Program-made: the position numbers and the translations under genes
Part shown: positions 1 through 8,665 of the stretch, piece after piece
Numbering within the stretch: position 1 is the stretch's first letter
How the letters are laid out: every line of letters starts with the position of its first letter
Source of the DNA: a bacterium
GTDB lineage: Bacteria > Cyanobacteriota > Vampirovibrionia > Gastranaerophilales > UBA9971
Length of the DNA: 38,083 nucleotides
Direction of reading: 5' to 3'
NCBI GenBank assembly: GCA_037147175.1
Contig: JBAWVS010000025.1
Coordinates: forward strand, 1-38,083
Notes under the pieces: generated by a model
What the model saw: the letters and a program-made list of their open reading frames with translations, nothing else
What the model was told of the DNA's origin: nothing
Databases searched by the model: none

Positions 1-77
1 TACATACCTAACAATATTGTGACCTATTTTTCAATACTTTTCAGATGACCTCTTAAATAATTTCATTTTGTTGTCCT

Positions 78-965
78 CTAATCCAGTTTATAAAAATCGA
101 CGCCGTCTTTTATTTTTTTTTGTTTATACCATTCATAATCCTTTGAAACATGTCCCAAGTCTAATGCCTGATAGCCATGTTTAGCCAAGTCATAAGCAAG
201 TATTGTTGCAGTAGGACCCAGAATACAAATAACCAGATTATCTTTTGGTATCGTTAAAGCGTTTTCTAATATGGAATCATATTCAAAATAGGCGTCACGT
301 GTTGGTCCAAATTGGTAATTTACAGAATTTGCATTTTCAAAAATATCATACTCATGATTATCTCTGATTCCCTTACCCTGTATTATGGTAACATCTCTTT
401 TATCCCATATTTTTTTCATTCTATTAAAGTGTTTTTCAAAATCATATTCCATGTATGTTGAATATAATTGAGAAAATTCAGTATTGTAATATTGTTTATT
501 AAAATCAAATAACGTTAAAAATTTTTCCTGGTTTCTGGCTCCCCACCAACTTCTAATAAATTTTACAGCATCAGGATAAATACCTTTCAAAGACTTAAAA
601 TAAATACTCGCAATACCTATATAAATATTTTCATCGTTGGAAACTAAAATATCTCTTAGCCTTTTTGCCATATCAGGAGGTACTTTTTGATAGGCCATAT
701 CATATCCCAGTGCGGCCATAAATTCGCCGTCTCCATACCGGGCTATTGATTTTTTGTTTTTAATTAAGTCTTCAATGGTTTCTTCTGCTGTTTTAATTTT
801 TGGCACAGGCAAATCCGCCAACTCATCCTTTAATTCATATCTGTAATTGTTCAATATTGCATTTATTTCTTCGTAAGAAACACTATTAGATGCCTTTAAG
901 TTTATTTGTTTAATATCAAATCTGAATAGATATCTTAGGTTATTTAAAAAAGTAATCAAACTCAA
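78..965 (-). CDS. GT-D fold glycosyltransferase (DUF1792 family)
   Basis: The 295-residue protein matches the GT-D family (DUF1792, typified by SP_1767) that adds a sugar to surface glycans or glycoproteins. The family's acidic metal-binding signature is visible near residues 73-82 as ARYGDGEF, and the C-terminal half carries the [15 protein letters not shown] Rossmann-like strand and helix. The first 60 residues are a less conserved lead-in. Translation appears to start at TTG (963-965), which overlaps the TGA stop of the upstream gene as TTGA and has a GGAG about 8 nt before it, so the two genes are likely translationally coupled. It is the last complete gene of a minus-strand block starting near 4.2 kb. 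Donor and acceptor cannot be told from sequence. Confidence 0.85.
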   Translation of the reverse strand: MSLITFLNNLRYLFRFDIKQINLKASNSVSYEEINAILNNYRYELKDELADLPVPKIKTAEETIEDLIKNKKSIARYGDGEFMAALGYDMAYQKVPPDMAKRLRDILVSNDENIYIGIASIYFKSLKGIYPDAVKFIRSWWGARNQEKFLTLFDFNKQYYNTEFSQLYSTYMEYDFEKHFNRMKKIWDKRDVTIIQGKGIRDNHEYDIFENANSVNYQFGPTRDAYFEYDSILENALTIPKDNLVICILGPTATILAYDLAKHGYQALDLGHVSKDYEWYKQKKIKDGVDFYKLD

Positions 966-1426
966 TTTTTAATCTCCTTGGCCGGATTTCCGACAACTAT
1001 TTTATTACAATTAACATCTTTTGTCACAACAGAACCTGCTCCTATTAAAGCATTTTCTCCTATTGTTATGCCCGGAAGTATTACGGCACCGGCACCAATT
1101 GAAGCACCTCTTTTAACAATTGTTTTTGAAATTTTACCTCGTTGTTGTTTTGATTTTGGATATTTATCGTTTGAGAATGTTACGTTAGGACCAATAAAAA
1201 CATCATCTTCTATCTCAATATCGTCCCATATTTGTACGCCACACTTAATAGTCACATTATTCCCAATCTTTACATCATTTTCGATAAAACAGTGGCTGCA
1301 AATATTGCAATTTTTGCCTATTTCTGCGTTCTCTAAAATCACACAAAATTGCCATATTTTTGTATTTTCACCAATATTTTTACTTTTAACTTCTGAAGAC
1401 TTATGAAATAGTGAGTTCATTACCAA
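962..1426 (-). CDS. Left-handed beta-helix sugar N-acetyltransferase (WlbB/FdtC-like)
   Basis: The 154-residue protein is built of hexapeptide repeats ([59 protein letters not shown]) and ends in [11 protein letters not shown]. The order of an IW motif, a [11 protein letters not shown] motif and a final GNPA motif is that of amino-sugar N-acetyltransferases such as WlbB/WbpD and FdtC, which acetylate a 3-amino sugar nucleotide using acetyl-CoA. An FdtA-type oxoisomerase sits in the same block, so the substrate may be dTDP-3-amino-3,6-dideoxyhexose (inference). The TTG at 1426 is possible, but the ATG at 1420 is better placed behind an AGAGG. The start overlaps the end of the next hexapeptide enzyme gene by up to 26 bp. 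Confidence 0.85.
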   Translation of the reverse strand: MVMNSLFHKSSEVKSKNIGENTKIWQFCVILENAEIGKNCNICSHCFIENDVKIGNNVTIKCGVQIWDDIEIEDDVFIGPNVTFSNDKYPKSKQQRGKISKTIVKRGASIGAGAVILPGITIGENALIGAGSVVTKDVNCNKIVVGNPAKEIKN

Positions 1427-1994
1427 CCTCTTTGATTATTTTAGCCGGATTACCGGCAATTATAACATTGTCAGGAAACGATTTGGTAACAATGCTGCCT
1501 GCTGCAATTGTGCAATTGTTTCCGATACTGACACCTTTCATTATCATTACATTTGAGCCAATAAAAACATTATCGCCAATTGTCACAGGTTGAGCAGGTG
1601 AGGGTTGGTCTCTTTTTTTAGGATTAATTCCGTGAAAATCAGTATCGTATGCATGAAAATTATATCCAATAAGACAATTACTTCCAATTGCAATCTTTGA
1701 ACCGTCACTGATTATACAAGCATTATTATTAATATGTGTTTTAGCCCCAATTTCTATTATTGAATCAGATGATCTTGCTTCAATATGCATATATCCTGAA
1801 TAAAAATATGGTGAAGGAAAATATCCAAGTTCGGAATTATCTCCAATTAAAATATTTCCATTTCCTAAAAATAAAATTGGTTGTGAAAGAATATACTTTC
1901 CTTTTGGGTTTATATTGGATAATATTTTTTTATATAAATATTTTTTAAAATTAAATAATAAATGAAAATATTTATGTATCAACTTCTTCTTCAT
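1401..1994 (-). CDS. Hexapeptide-repeat acyltransferase
   Basis: The 197-residue protein has a 45-residue basic N-terminal region followed by hexapeptide coils, for example [28 protein letters not shown] and [25 protein letters not shown]. It ends in the family signature [13 protein letters not shown]. It probably acetylates a sugar hydroxyl or amine in the cytoplasm, like colanic-acid and O-antigen acetyltransferases (WcaF/Maa group). Fold assignment is firm and substrate unknown. An ATG start with AAGGGG before it overlaps the end of the upstream glycosyltransferase gene, consistent with one operon. Confidence 0.85.
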   Translation of the reverse strand: MKKKLIHKYFHLLFNFKKYLYKKILSNINPKGKYILSQPILFLGNGNILIGDNSELGYFPSPYFYSGYMHIEARSSDSIIEIGAKTHINNNACIISDGSKIAIGSNCLIGYNFHAYDTDFHGINPKKRDQPSPAQPVTIGDNVFIGSNVMIMKGVSIGNNCTIAAGSIVTKSFPDNVIIAGNPAKIIKEVGNELTIS

Positions 1995-2905
1995 AATACC
2001 CCTTTTTCAATATTGTAAAAATCAGGTATATTAAATTTGTTTTGCACTTTAACAAAATTTTTCGACAGTAATTCTTCTTCTGAAAGACTTTGATTATTTA
2101 TAGCATTATTCAGACAAAAATCCACTAAATCCTTATTGTTTTCATTATTTGCAGATGAATTTTTGAATTTTTGAATAATATTTTTACGGCTTAAGCCAAA
2201 ATGTTGCATTGTAACCTCTCCCAAAAATCTAAATTTAGATTTTTTATTTATCGGGATAATTTTAGAAGGGTCTAATAATATCGGATAATAACCGCCCCCA
2301 TTTAATATTAATTTTGAATTTTTATCAATTTTATATATAAAAGGCGCAAACCAAGTTTCGTAGTTTATATTCCTATATATAGGCAAATGCGAATAAAAGA
2401 CCTGATTACAAGCTGAATGAGATATATTTTGATCTATAATAATTTTTTTTGCCTTTTCGAACTCTTCTTTATCATAAAACTCGTCTGTATCTAAAAGCAT
2501 GAAATAATTACAGCCTGCTTTTTTAGCCGCTTCTAATCCAATATTTCTTTTTTTCACTTCGTTATCATTTGGACTTATCGAAGTATTTAATACAGGTGTG
2601 AAAAATAGAATTTCATCAATAAGTCCTTTATTTTTCAACTCAATTAATGTTTGTTGTAACTTTGGGTCGCAGGGATTTCCAAACCAAGACAATTCTTGCC
2701 AAACAACGTTTATATAGTCTGCAAGAGGACGAATATTAAGTAATGAAGATTCTAGCAGTTCTTCTCCATCCCAAACAGAATAAGAAACTCCTAATTTCAT
2801 CTTTTCAGTATTTTGGTCAATATTTATGAATTTAGTTCTTAAATATTTTCTCCAATTTTTTATAGGAATTAATGAGCATAAAAGTTTTATGATGTGCGAT
2901 TTCAT
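1991..2905 (-). CDS. GT-A fold glycosyltransferase
   Basis: The 304-residue protein contains a GT-A type nucleotide-binding acidic motif, YFMLLDTDEFYD, around residues 135-147, preceded by GVSYSVWDGEELLESS and VVWQELSWFGNP. It looks like a retaining or inverting transferase acting on a lipid-linked or protein-linked glycan, of no family I can name with certainty. Its first 30 residues (IIKLLCSLIPIKNWRKYLR) closely resemble the start of the unrelated GT2 enzyme encoded at 4370-5341, suggesting a shared N-terminal amphipathic membrane-docking segment. The start overlaps nothing; the 3-prime end overlaps the acyltransferase start by 4 bp. Confidence 0.75.
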   Translation of the reverse strand: MKSHIIKLLCSLIPIKNWRKYLRTKFINIDQNTEKMKLGVSYSVWDGEELLESSLLNIRPLADYINVVWQELSWFGNPCDPKLQQTLIELKNKGLIDEILFFTPVLNTSISPNDNEVKKRNIGLEAAKKAGCNYFMLLDTDEFYDKEEFEKAKKIIIDQNISHSACNQVFYSHLPIYRNINYETWFAPFIYKIDKNSKLILNGGGYYPILLDPSKIIPINKKSKFRFLGEVTMQHFGLSRKNIIQKFKNSSANNENNKDLVDFCLNNAINNQSLSEEELLSKNFVKVQNKFNIPDFYNIEKGVL

Positions 2906-2928
2906 CTGTTGGAGTACCTTTATATAAT

Positions 2929-3774
2929 TTAATCTTCTTTTATAACAGCAATAAAATTACTGTATATCAAAATTTCTTGCCGTTCTTCATATTGAGTAAA
3001 TTCGAACAATCCATCTCTAAGTACTCTATAAATTTTGTAGTTCTCTTTTAATAAATACCAGAAATCTCTAAAAAAAGTTCTTGAATCAACATTGCATCCG
3101 CCAAATTCAAATTGTATTATTTTAATTTTTTTTGCATTTAACATGTTTTTCGCACCATTTAATACGTTAAATTCATGTCCTTCAACATCTAATTTTAATA
3201 CATCAATATAATTAATATTATTAGCCTGACAATACAGGTCTAGGGTTTTCAATTCAACTTCTTCTTTAATATGCAGATTTATATTAAAATGTTCAATTTT
3301 TCGATCGTATAAACTTGCTAAATCCGAACTGGGAGTGTCTTTGTATAAAGTAAGTGTCTCTTCTTTGTCACTTAATCCAAAATTATTCAATTTAACATTT
3401 GGATTATTTATATTTTTATTTAACTTTTCAAATGTTGCTTTTGATGGTTCAAAAGCGTGCAGATAAAGTTTTTTATTTATGCAACCTTTTAATATTTCTG
3501 TTGAATAGTTACCAACGTTCGCACCAACGTCAAATATAGTAACATCTTCATTTTCAATCATGTTAATCATATTAATCATATTTTTTATAGTTAAATCTTC
3601 ACCCGAATCACTAAGTTCTAAAGTACCGCCAATATTTAATCCTATTATTGAGCATTTATGAAGTTCATTGAAAAGGACTTGATAATCTTCAAGCCCCCCC
3701 TTTTCTTGAGTGAATTTTTTCATAAATTTTATTATACGTTTATGTATTTTTCTTCTTATAAGTTTCTTTATCAT
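2929..3774 (-). CDS. FkbM family SAM-dependent methyltransferase
   Basis: The 281-residue protein shows the class I SAM-binding motif FDVGANVGNYSTEI near residue 82, then LHAFEPSKATFEKL (acidic ribose-binding loop) and the FkbM hallmark VLKLDVEGHEFNVLNGA near residue 190. FkbM enzymes O-methylate sugars or polyketides, and in glycan clusters they usually cap or decorate residues. It lies between the FdtA-like gene and a glycosyltransferase in the same direction. A second, unrelated-in-detail FkbM gene lies at 16.2 kb. The precise target is unknown. Confidence 0.9.
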   Translation of the reverse strand: MIKKLIRRKIHKRIIKFMKKFTQEKGGLEDYQVLFNELHKCSIIGLNIGGTLELSDSGEDLTIKNMINMINMIENEDVTIFDVGANVGNYSTEILKGCINKKLYLHAFEPSKATFEKLNKNINNPNVKLNNFGLSDKEETLTLYKDTPSSDLASLYDRKIEHFNINLHIKEEVELKTLDLYCQANNINYIDVLKLDVEGHEFNVLNGAKNMLNAKKIKIIQFEFGGCNVDSRTFFRDFWYLLKENYKIYRVLRDGLFEFTQYEERQEILIYSNFIAVIKED

Positions 3775-3801
3775 TCTGTTTTTCCTTATTATTCTTACAA
3801 T

Positions 3802-4203
3802 TTAAGCATTATTAACCATGTTGAAAAAATGGTTATAGTCTCTTATATATTCATTTTCATCGTAATATTCGTTAGATAAAACAAGCAGCACTGTATTATG
3901 AGAGAATTCATACATTTCTTTCCAAACAAGCTTATTTAAATATAAAGCTTTTTGCGGTTTATTAAGCAAAATATCATCTTGTTCCTTCCCTGTATCAACT
4001 TTAACTCTACAGCTTCCTGATATAACAATCAAAAGAAATTCCGATTTTTTATTTGCATGCACGCCTCTTGTGATTTCACCTTTTGTGTCAAATATGTAAA
4101 AAGCCCTTTTTACTTCAAAAGGGACATTTTGATTCTTTTCAAAAGCAACTAAAGAGCCTCTATCATCTCCATTTACATTTAAATCTATTAATTTATATTG
4201 CAT
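3802..4203 (-). CDS. fdtA: TDP-4-oxo-6-deoxyglucose 3,4-oxoisomerase-like (FdtA/WxcM cupin)
   Basis: The 133-residue cupin matches the FdtA/QdtA family in length and motifs: DDRGSLVAFEK, then RGVHANKKSEFLLIVISGSCRVKVDTG with the catalytic His, then LNKLVWKEMYEFS and LVLSNEYYDENEYIRDY. FdtA converts dTDP-4-keto-6-deoxyglucose to the 3-keto isomer, which FdtB then aminates and FdtC acetylates. The acetyltransferase candidate is at 962-1426; no aminotransferase is in the window. It is the first gene of the leftward block, with a divergent intergenic region upstream. The related QdtA, with different C4 stereochemistry, cannot be excluded. Confidence 0.82.
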   Translation of the reverse strand: MQYKLIDLNVNGDDRGSLVAFEKNQNVPFEVKRAFYIFDTKGEITRGVHANKKSEFLLIVISGSCRVKVDTGKEQDDILLNKPQKALYLNKLVWKEMYEFSHNTVLLVLSNEYYDENEYIRDYNHFFNMVNNA

Positions 4204-4369
4204 TCCCTACTCCAGACATTTATATAAACCTATTATAGAGCTTAAATATTTCTATAGGGTAATTCTTCATAATATTTAACAATTAAACACATACTTACTT
4301 AATAAACTTTAGCATTATACTATATTAATGAAATCTATACAGTACTAAACTTTATTAAGGACATTATTA
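4204..4369. promoter_or_regulatory. Divergent promoter region with TACTTACTT motif
   Basis: This 166-bp spacer separates the leftward fdtA block from a rightward GT2 gene. It contains TACTTACTT at 4292-4300 on the plus strand and a TATACT -10-like box at 4316-4321. The same nonamer occurs in the two other divergent spacers of the glycan cluster. Promoter identity is inferred from gene orientation and AT-rich boxes only. Confidence 0.4.
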
Positions 4370-5341
4370 ATGATTAAATATTTAATTAAGTTTTTTTGCC
4401 TTCTAATACCATTTAAAAATTACAGAAAAAAATTCAGAACGTTATTGTTTGATTCATTGGTGACAAAAGAAATGAGTTTTAAAAAAGCAATAATTTTGCT
4501 TTTTAAAAAAAGGTTTGTCCGTTTTAAAACAACTCCTGAGTTTTTTACTTTTAAAAAAACTAATAATGCGATAGTTTCAATAATTATTCCTGTATATAAT
4601 CAATACAATTTTACTCGTCTTTGCTTATGGTCAATTTTGCAAAATACAAAAGATCTCTCGTATGAAATTATAATTGCAGATGATAACTCTAATGATGAAA
4701 CTGAATATATTCAAAAAAAGATTGGTAATCTAACAATAATTCGCAATTCACAAAATCTGGGTTTTCTAAGAAACTGCAATAATGCTGCTAAACACGCAAA
4801 TGGAAAATATTTATTATTTTTAAATAATGATACTCAAGTTCAACCCATGTGGCTGTCTTCTTTGGTTGAACTTATTGAAAGTGATGAAAATATCGGTATG
4901 GTTGGTTCGAAGCTTGTATTTCCAAATTCAACGATTCAAGAAGCAGGAGCTTATATAAGTAGAGAAGGGCAAAGCTATAGGCATGGTCAAAATAAAAATC
5001 CATTCCTGAATCAATTTAATAATATTAAAGAAGTAGACTATATATCAGGAGCTTCTATTTTATTATCAAGAGAATTGTGGAAAGAACTTGATGGATTTGA
5101 TGAAATTTATGATAAAGCTTACTATGAAGATGTTGATTTAGCCTTTAAAGTAAGGGAACTTAAAGGTTTAAGAGTAATGTATCAACCAGGCTCTGAAGTT
5201 ATACATTTTGAAGGAACATCTCATAATGAAAAAGCATTATTATATTCAAATATAAACAAAGATAAGTTTGTTGAGAAATGGGCTACGGTTTTAAACGAAA
5301 AGCATTTGATTTTTGATAAATTACTTCAAAAATACAAATAA
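4370..5341 (+). CDS. GT2 family glycosyltransferase
   Basis: The 323-residue protein has a classic GT2 domain starting near residue 68: VSIIIPVYNQYNFTRLCLWS, then EIIIADDNSNDETEYI and the DXD-type LLFLNNDTQVQPMW. YYEDVDLAFKVREL in the C-terminal half is the usual acceptor-side ED motif of rhamnosyl- and GlcNAc-transferase relatives. The N-terminal 60 residues are basic and hydrophobic (LIKFFCLLIPFKNYRKKFR), resembling the start of the protein from 1991-2905. It is a single gene flanked by a divergent promoter region and a convergent GT8 gene 33 bp downstream. Confidence 0.88.
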   Translation: MIKYLIKFFCLLIPFKNYRKKFRTLLFDSLVTKEMSFKKAIILLFKKRFVRFKTTPEFFTFKKTNNAIVSIIIPVYNQYNFTRLCLWSILQNTKDLSYEIIIADDNSNDETEYIQKKIGNLTIIRNSQNLGFLRNCNNAAKHANGKYLLFLNNDTQVQPMWLSSLVELIESDENIGMVGSKLVFPNSTIQEAGAYISREGQSYRHGQNKNPFLNQFNNIKEVDYISGASILLSRELWKELDGFDEIYDKAYYEDVDLAFKVRELKGLRVMYQPGSEVIHFEGTSHNEKALLYSNINKDKFVEKWATVLNEKHLIFDKLLQKYK

Positions 5342-5374
5342 AATCACTAGACTTGTTAAAAATTGGTTAAAACT

Positions 5375-6274
5375 TTAGAAATCAAAATCTTTATATTTTT
5401 GAGTTTTAAAATAATTTTTAAAATTTCGTGGATATTTTAAAGGATTAGGTACTTCAGGATATTTTGTTTTAATAAATCTTTCAAATATGCCTACTTTACT
5501 TCCTGAATAGGGCGTTCCTCCCATTTGAATCCATTCTTTATAATTTTCATTCCATTCTTGATTGTTATAAAAATTCCAGAATTTTTCTGCACAATAAGGA
5601 TGCAAAACAGAAGCGGTTGAAGCATTTTTTGACCTGGGGTGGCAATTATATTTTTCATCAATATTAAAAATATCAAGCTTGAATTCCTCAAGCAAAATGT
5701 TGATAATCCCTTGATCCGCACAGTAAAGATGTTCAGAAAGTTCATTAGTTTTTTTATAACACCATTCTTTTATATCTTTGTAATTTAGAAGAGTATCATT
5801 GAAAATGATTACTCCTGCATTATAAAAACAACTTTCCATATTATAATCATCAATATTTTTAGTGAAATTAATTTTTAATGGTTGCTTGGTCTGCCAGAGA
5901 CCTATTTGCGCATCAAAGTCTGCCACAAGGGGAGTCAAGTTGCCTTTAATCAGAAGATCAACATCAAGCCATAAAACTTTTTTGTATTCATTTAATAAAG
6001 TTAAACACTCATATCTTGAAAAAGTCATTTGAGTAAATCGATCACAGGTAGATTTGGAATGTATTTCTCCTGTAGTGGGATAGTTGTATTCGATAAAATT
6101 AATTGGAATTATTTGGTTTAATAATTTTTTATCATTTGATGATATATTTTGACCAAAAACAATTATCTCGTATGGAATTTCAATTTTGTATTTTTTTAGC
6201 CCCATCAAGACATTTGCAAGTCCAAAAGTTATATTTCCTGTTGCTCCTAAAACTATTGCTAATTGTTTTTTCAT
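5375..6274 (-). CDS. GT8 family glycosyltransferase, paralogue 1
   Basis: The 299-residue protein begins with IVLGATGNITFGLANVLMG and carries the GT8 metal site KVLWLDVDLLIKGNL (DxD) near residue 99 and the acceptor-proximal CADQGIINILL. GT8 enzymes (LgtC/glycogenin type) retain the anomeric configuration and use UDP-hexoses. The C-terminal WNENYKEWIQMGGTPYSG is shared with the paralogues at 17.3 and 18.2 kb. It follows the GT4 gene upstream with an overlap of 4 bp, so the pair is likely co-translated from the divergent promoter near 7.45 kb. Confidence 0.88.
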   Translation of the reverse strand: MKKQLAIVLGATGNITFGLANVLMGLKKYKIEIPYEIIVFGQNISSNDKKLLNQIIPINFIEYNYPTTGEIHSKSTCDRFTQMTFSRYECLTLLNEYKKVLWLDVDLLIKGNLTPLVADFDAQIGLWQTKQPLKINFTKNIDDYNMESCFYNAGVIIFNDTLLNYKDIKEWCYKKTNELSEHLYCADQGIINILLEEFKLDIFNIDEKYNCHPRSKNASTASVLHPYCAEKFWNFYNNQEWNENYKEWIQMGGTPYSGSKVGIFERFIKTKYPEVPNPLKYPRNFKNYFKTQKYKDFDF

Positions 6275-7392
6275 TGTAAAACCTTTATATATGATTGTTT
6301 TGTTAATTCAGCCGTTTCTTTCCAACTAAATCTTTTTAATTGTTCTCTTCCTCTAATAATAAGTTCCTGTCTTAGAGTTTCATTATAAATCAATTTCTTT
6401 GTGCCTTCTTCCATAGATTCATTACTATAAGGATCTATATAAATGGCTGCATTTTGGGCAATTTCAGGGAAAGAACTTGTATTACTGCTTAGCAAGGGAC
6501 AATCACATTGAAACGCCTCAAGAATCGGGAACCCGAAACCTTCGTAAAGACTCGGAAAAACAAAACATAAAGCATTCTTATAGAAAGTTATGAGAGATTC
6601 TTCTTTATCTATAGGTTTGTAAATTATCTTATTCGTTAATTTAAGAGAATCAATTAAATCTTTTTCTTCTTCCGTAAAAGGATTTCCACCTGCTGAAACT
6701 AAATAGAGTGATTCATCTTCATTTAAAATATTACTTATTGATAATAAATAATTAATAAAATTTTTATATTTAGATCTTTGTCCAACAAACAGTATATACC
6801 TCTCAGGTAAATCATATTTTTTCATTTGTTTTTCTAAAGATTCAAACGGTAAACCATGATAGATTACATCAATTTTATCTTCATCAATCTCACAAAACTT
6901 AATTATATCGTTTTTGGTATTTTCTGATATTGCAATAATCCTATTTGCTTTTTCAATGAGTCTATTTTTAATTTTAATAGTTTCATCTGCCTTTTTATCA
7001 AAGACAAAATATTCAGGTAAAACTTCGTTAGTCATATCATGAACGGTTAAAATATAAGGTTTGTTTTTTATGTAATTTAAAAAGTAGTCATCAAAATAAG
7101 TAGGGTGATAAATATCAAAATCCTGATCAATAAGTTCTTTTATAGTTTTATTTCTATTTATTGCATTTAATAATTTAATAGACTGCTTTTTAAAAGGGAT
7201 ATTTCTCCCATTTAAGCTGAATGCGTTTATGAATTGAAGATTTTTTAGATATTTGTTATCTGAATATATTAACGGAAGCTTGAAATTTATATCCGTTTCC
7301 TTATAAAATTCTTCCAAAAGTTTTTTATAATATAACGAAATGCCACCAAATATTTGCAGATTAAAAATTTGTGGGTCATATAATATTTTCAT
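6271..7392 (-). CDS. GT4 family glycosyltransferase
   Basis: The 373-residue GT-B enzyme has an N-terminal acceptor domain with YHPTYFDDYFL and ILTVHDM, the linker segment ANRIIAISENTKNDIIKF, and the donor site FPSLYEGFGFPILEAFQCDCPLLSS, which is the EX7E signature of GT4 enzymes. DVIYHGLPFE and YILFVGQRSKYKN are further conserved segments. It resembles mannosyltransferase B-type proteins that use GDP- or UDP-sugars at the inner membrane face. First gene of a leftward pair. Confidence 0.88.
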   Translation of the reverse strand: MKILYDPQIFNLQIFGGISLYYKKLLEEFYKETDINFKLPLIYSDNKYLKNLQFINAFSLNGRNIPFKKQSIKLLNAINRNKTIKELIDQDFDIYHPTYFDDYFLNYIKNKPYILTVHDMTNEVLPEYFVFDKKADETIKIKNRLIEKANRIIAISENTKNDIIKFCEIDEDKIDVIYHGLPFESLEKQMKKYDLPERYILFVGQRSKYKNFINYLLSISNILNEDESLYLVSAGGNPFTEEEKDLIDSLKLTNKIIYKPIDKEESLITFYKNALCFVFPSLYEGFGFPILEAFQCDCPLLSSNTSSFPEIAQNAAIYIDPYSNESMEEGTKKLIYNETLRQELIIRGREQLKRFSWKETAELTKQSYIKVLQ

Positions 7393-7507
7393 AAAAATAT
7401 TAAAAAATCCTTTTTAATGTTAATTACGTATAAATTGTCAAAGTCAGTATAACATACTTACTTTTTTGTTATAATAATTTTCAAATTCAGAATACAGGTT
7501 ATGAAGT
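7393..7507. promoter_or_regulatory. Divergent promoter region with TACTTACTT motif
   Basis: This 115-bp spacer separates the leftward GT4 gene and the rightward gene at 7508. It contains TACTTACTT at 7455-7463, followed after 6 nt by TATAAT at 7470-7475, 33 nt before the plus-strand start codon. The box is a good -10 candidate; no consensus -35 is seen. Confidence 0.42.
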
Positions 7508-8665
7508 ATGTTCAGTAAAATTAAAATTGCTTTCATAAAGAATGATGGTTTAACACTTGGCGGGACCGAAAAATTCTTACAAACTATAGCAGCAGGACTT
7601 CCTAAAAACGAATTTGAAGTTGATTATTTCTATGCAAATCAGGAAGACAATCCGCCTAATGAAGCAAGAAAACAGTATTTAATTGACAATGGTGTTAATG
7701 TTATAGAGTTTAAAACAACTAAACAAAGAGTTCATAGAGGAAAAATCTGGTTAGATAAAACAAATTTTTTTGATGTATTCAAAAATAATTATGACTTAAT
7801 CCAAACAGGCAGATGCGGTTTATATGAAGAGCCGTTCTGTAATATTAAAAATATTCCGATAGTTGATTCTTTACATTATGTTGTAGGCGTTGATAATCAA
7901 TATAACATTTCTCGAGTAATGCACATAAGCAACTTCAGCAGAGATAAATGGATTGAAATGAGTGGAGATAAAGATAGAATTGTTATGGTTTCTCACCCCA
8001 TGATTATTCCTGAAGTTCAATTTAAAAATTTCAGAGCAGAACTCGGACTTCAAGATAAGTTCATTTACGGATTTCATCAAAGAAATGACAATGCTATTTT
8101 TTCTGATATTCCGTTAAAAGCTTTTAAAGAAATTTCTGATAACAATAATGCGTTTGTGATTTTGGGAGCAGGAGATAATTATAAAAAACAAGCTGCAGCG
8201 CTTGGACTTGATAATGTTTATTTTTTAGATCATACCGGCGATTTTGTGATTATTTATAATTTTATAAAAATGCTCAATGTATACGCACATGGAAGAAAAG
8301 ACGGCGAACTCAACTCAACTGCAATTGCAGAAGCTCTTCATTTTGGAAAGCCTATTGTTTCTCACATCTCTGAGGCATTTAACGGACATGTAGAATGTAT
8401 AGGAAATGCAGGATTTGTAGTAAATAATTATGTTGAATACGCCCAAAAATTAAAAGAAATTGAAACAAATACAGAATTTTATAAAGATTTATCTGAAAAA
8501 GCTTTAAACAGGTTTGATGAAATGTATAATTATGAAAAGCAAATGCAAAATATTATGAATATTTACAGAGATGTAATAAAAAATCCTTATACTCACAAAC
8601 TAAAACGAATTTATCTTGATATAAAACAACTTTTTCCTTTGAGAAGACACAGGAGATTCAAATGA
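7508..8665 (+). CDS. GT4-like glycosyltransferase
   Basis: The 385-residue protein opens with IAFIKNDGLTLGGTEKFLQTIAAGL, the glycine-rich acceptor-domain loop of GT4 enzymes. It has a C-terminal donor domain with STAIAEALHFGKPIVSHISEAFNGHVE, a divergent EX7E region, and FVILGAGDNYKKQA. The fold is clear, but the usual GFG-type donor motif is altered, so donor choice is uncertain. The stop overlaps the start of the GT17-methyltransferase gene by 4 bp, indicating translational coupling. Confidence 0.8.
   Translation: MFSKIKIAFIKNDGLTLGGTEKFLQTIAAGLPKNEFEVDYFYANQEDNPPNEARKQYLIDNGVNVIEFKTTKQRVHRGKIWLDKTNFFDVFKNNYDLIQTGRCGLYEEPFCNIKNIPIVDSLHYVVGVDNQYNISRVMHISNFSRDKWIEMSGDKDRIVMVSHPMIIPEVQFKNFRAELGLQDKFIYGFHQRNDNAIFSDIPLKAFKEISDNNNAFVILGAGDNYKKQAAALGLDNVYFLDHTGDFVIIYNFIKMLNVYAHGRKDGELNSTAIAEALHFGKPIVSHISEAFNGHVECIGNAGFVVNNYVEYAQKLKEIETNTEFYKDLSEKALNRFDEMYNYEKQMQNIMNIYRDVIKNPYTHKLKRIYLDIKQLFPLRRHRRFK

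Noticed and set aside
31-66. Start of another minus-strand gene (ATG at 66 with GAGGACA before it)
   Set aside because: The frame stops after 11 codons; it may be a broken gene, but too little sequence remains to support a call.
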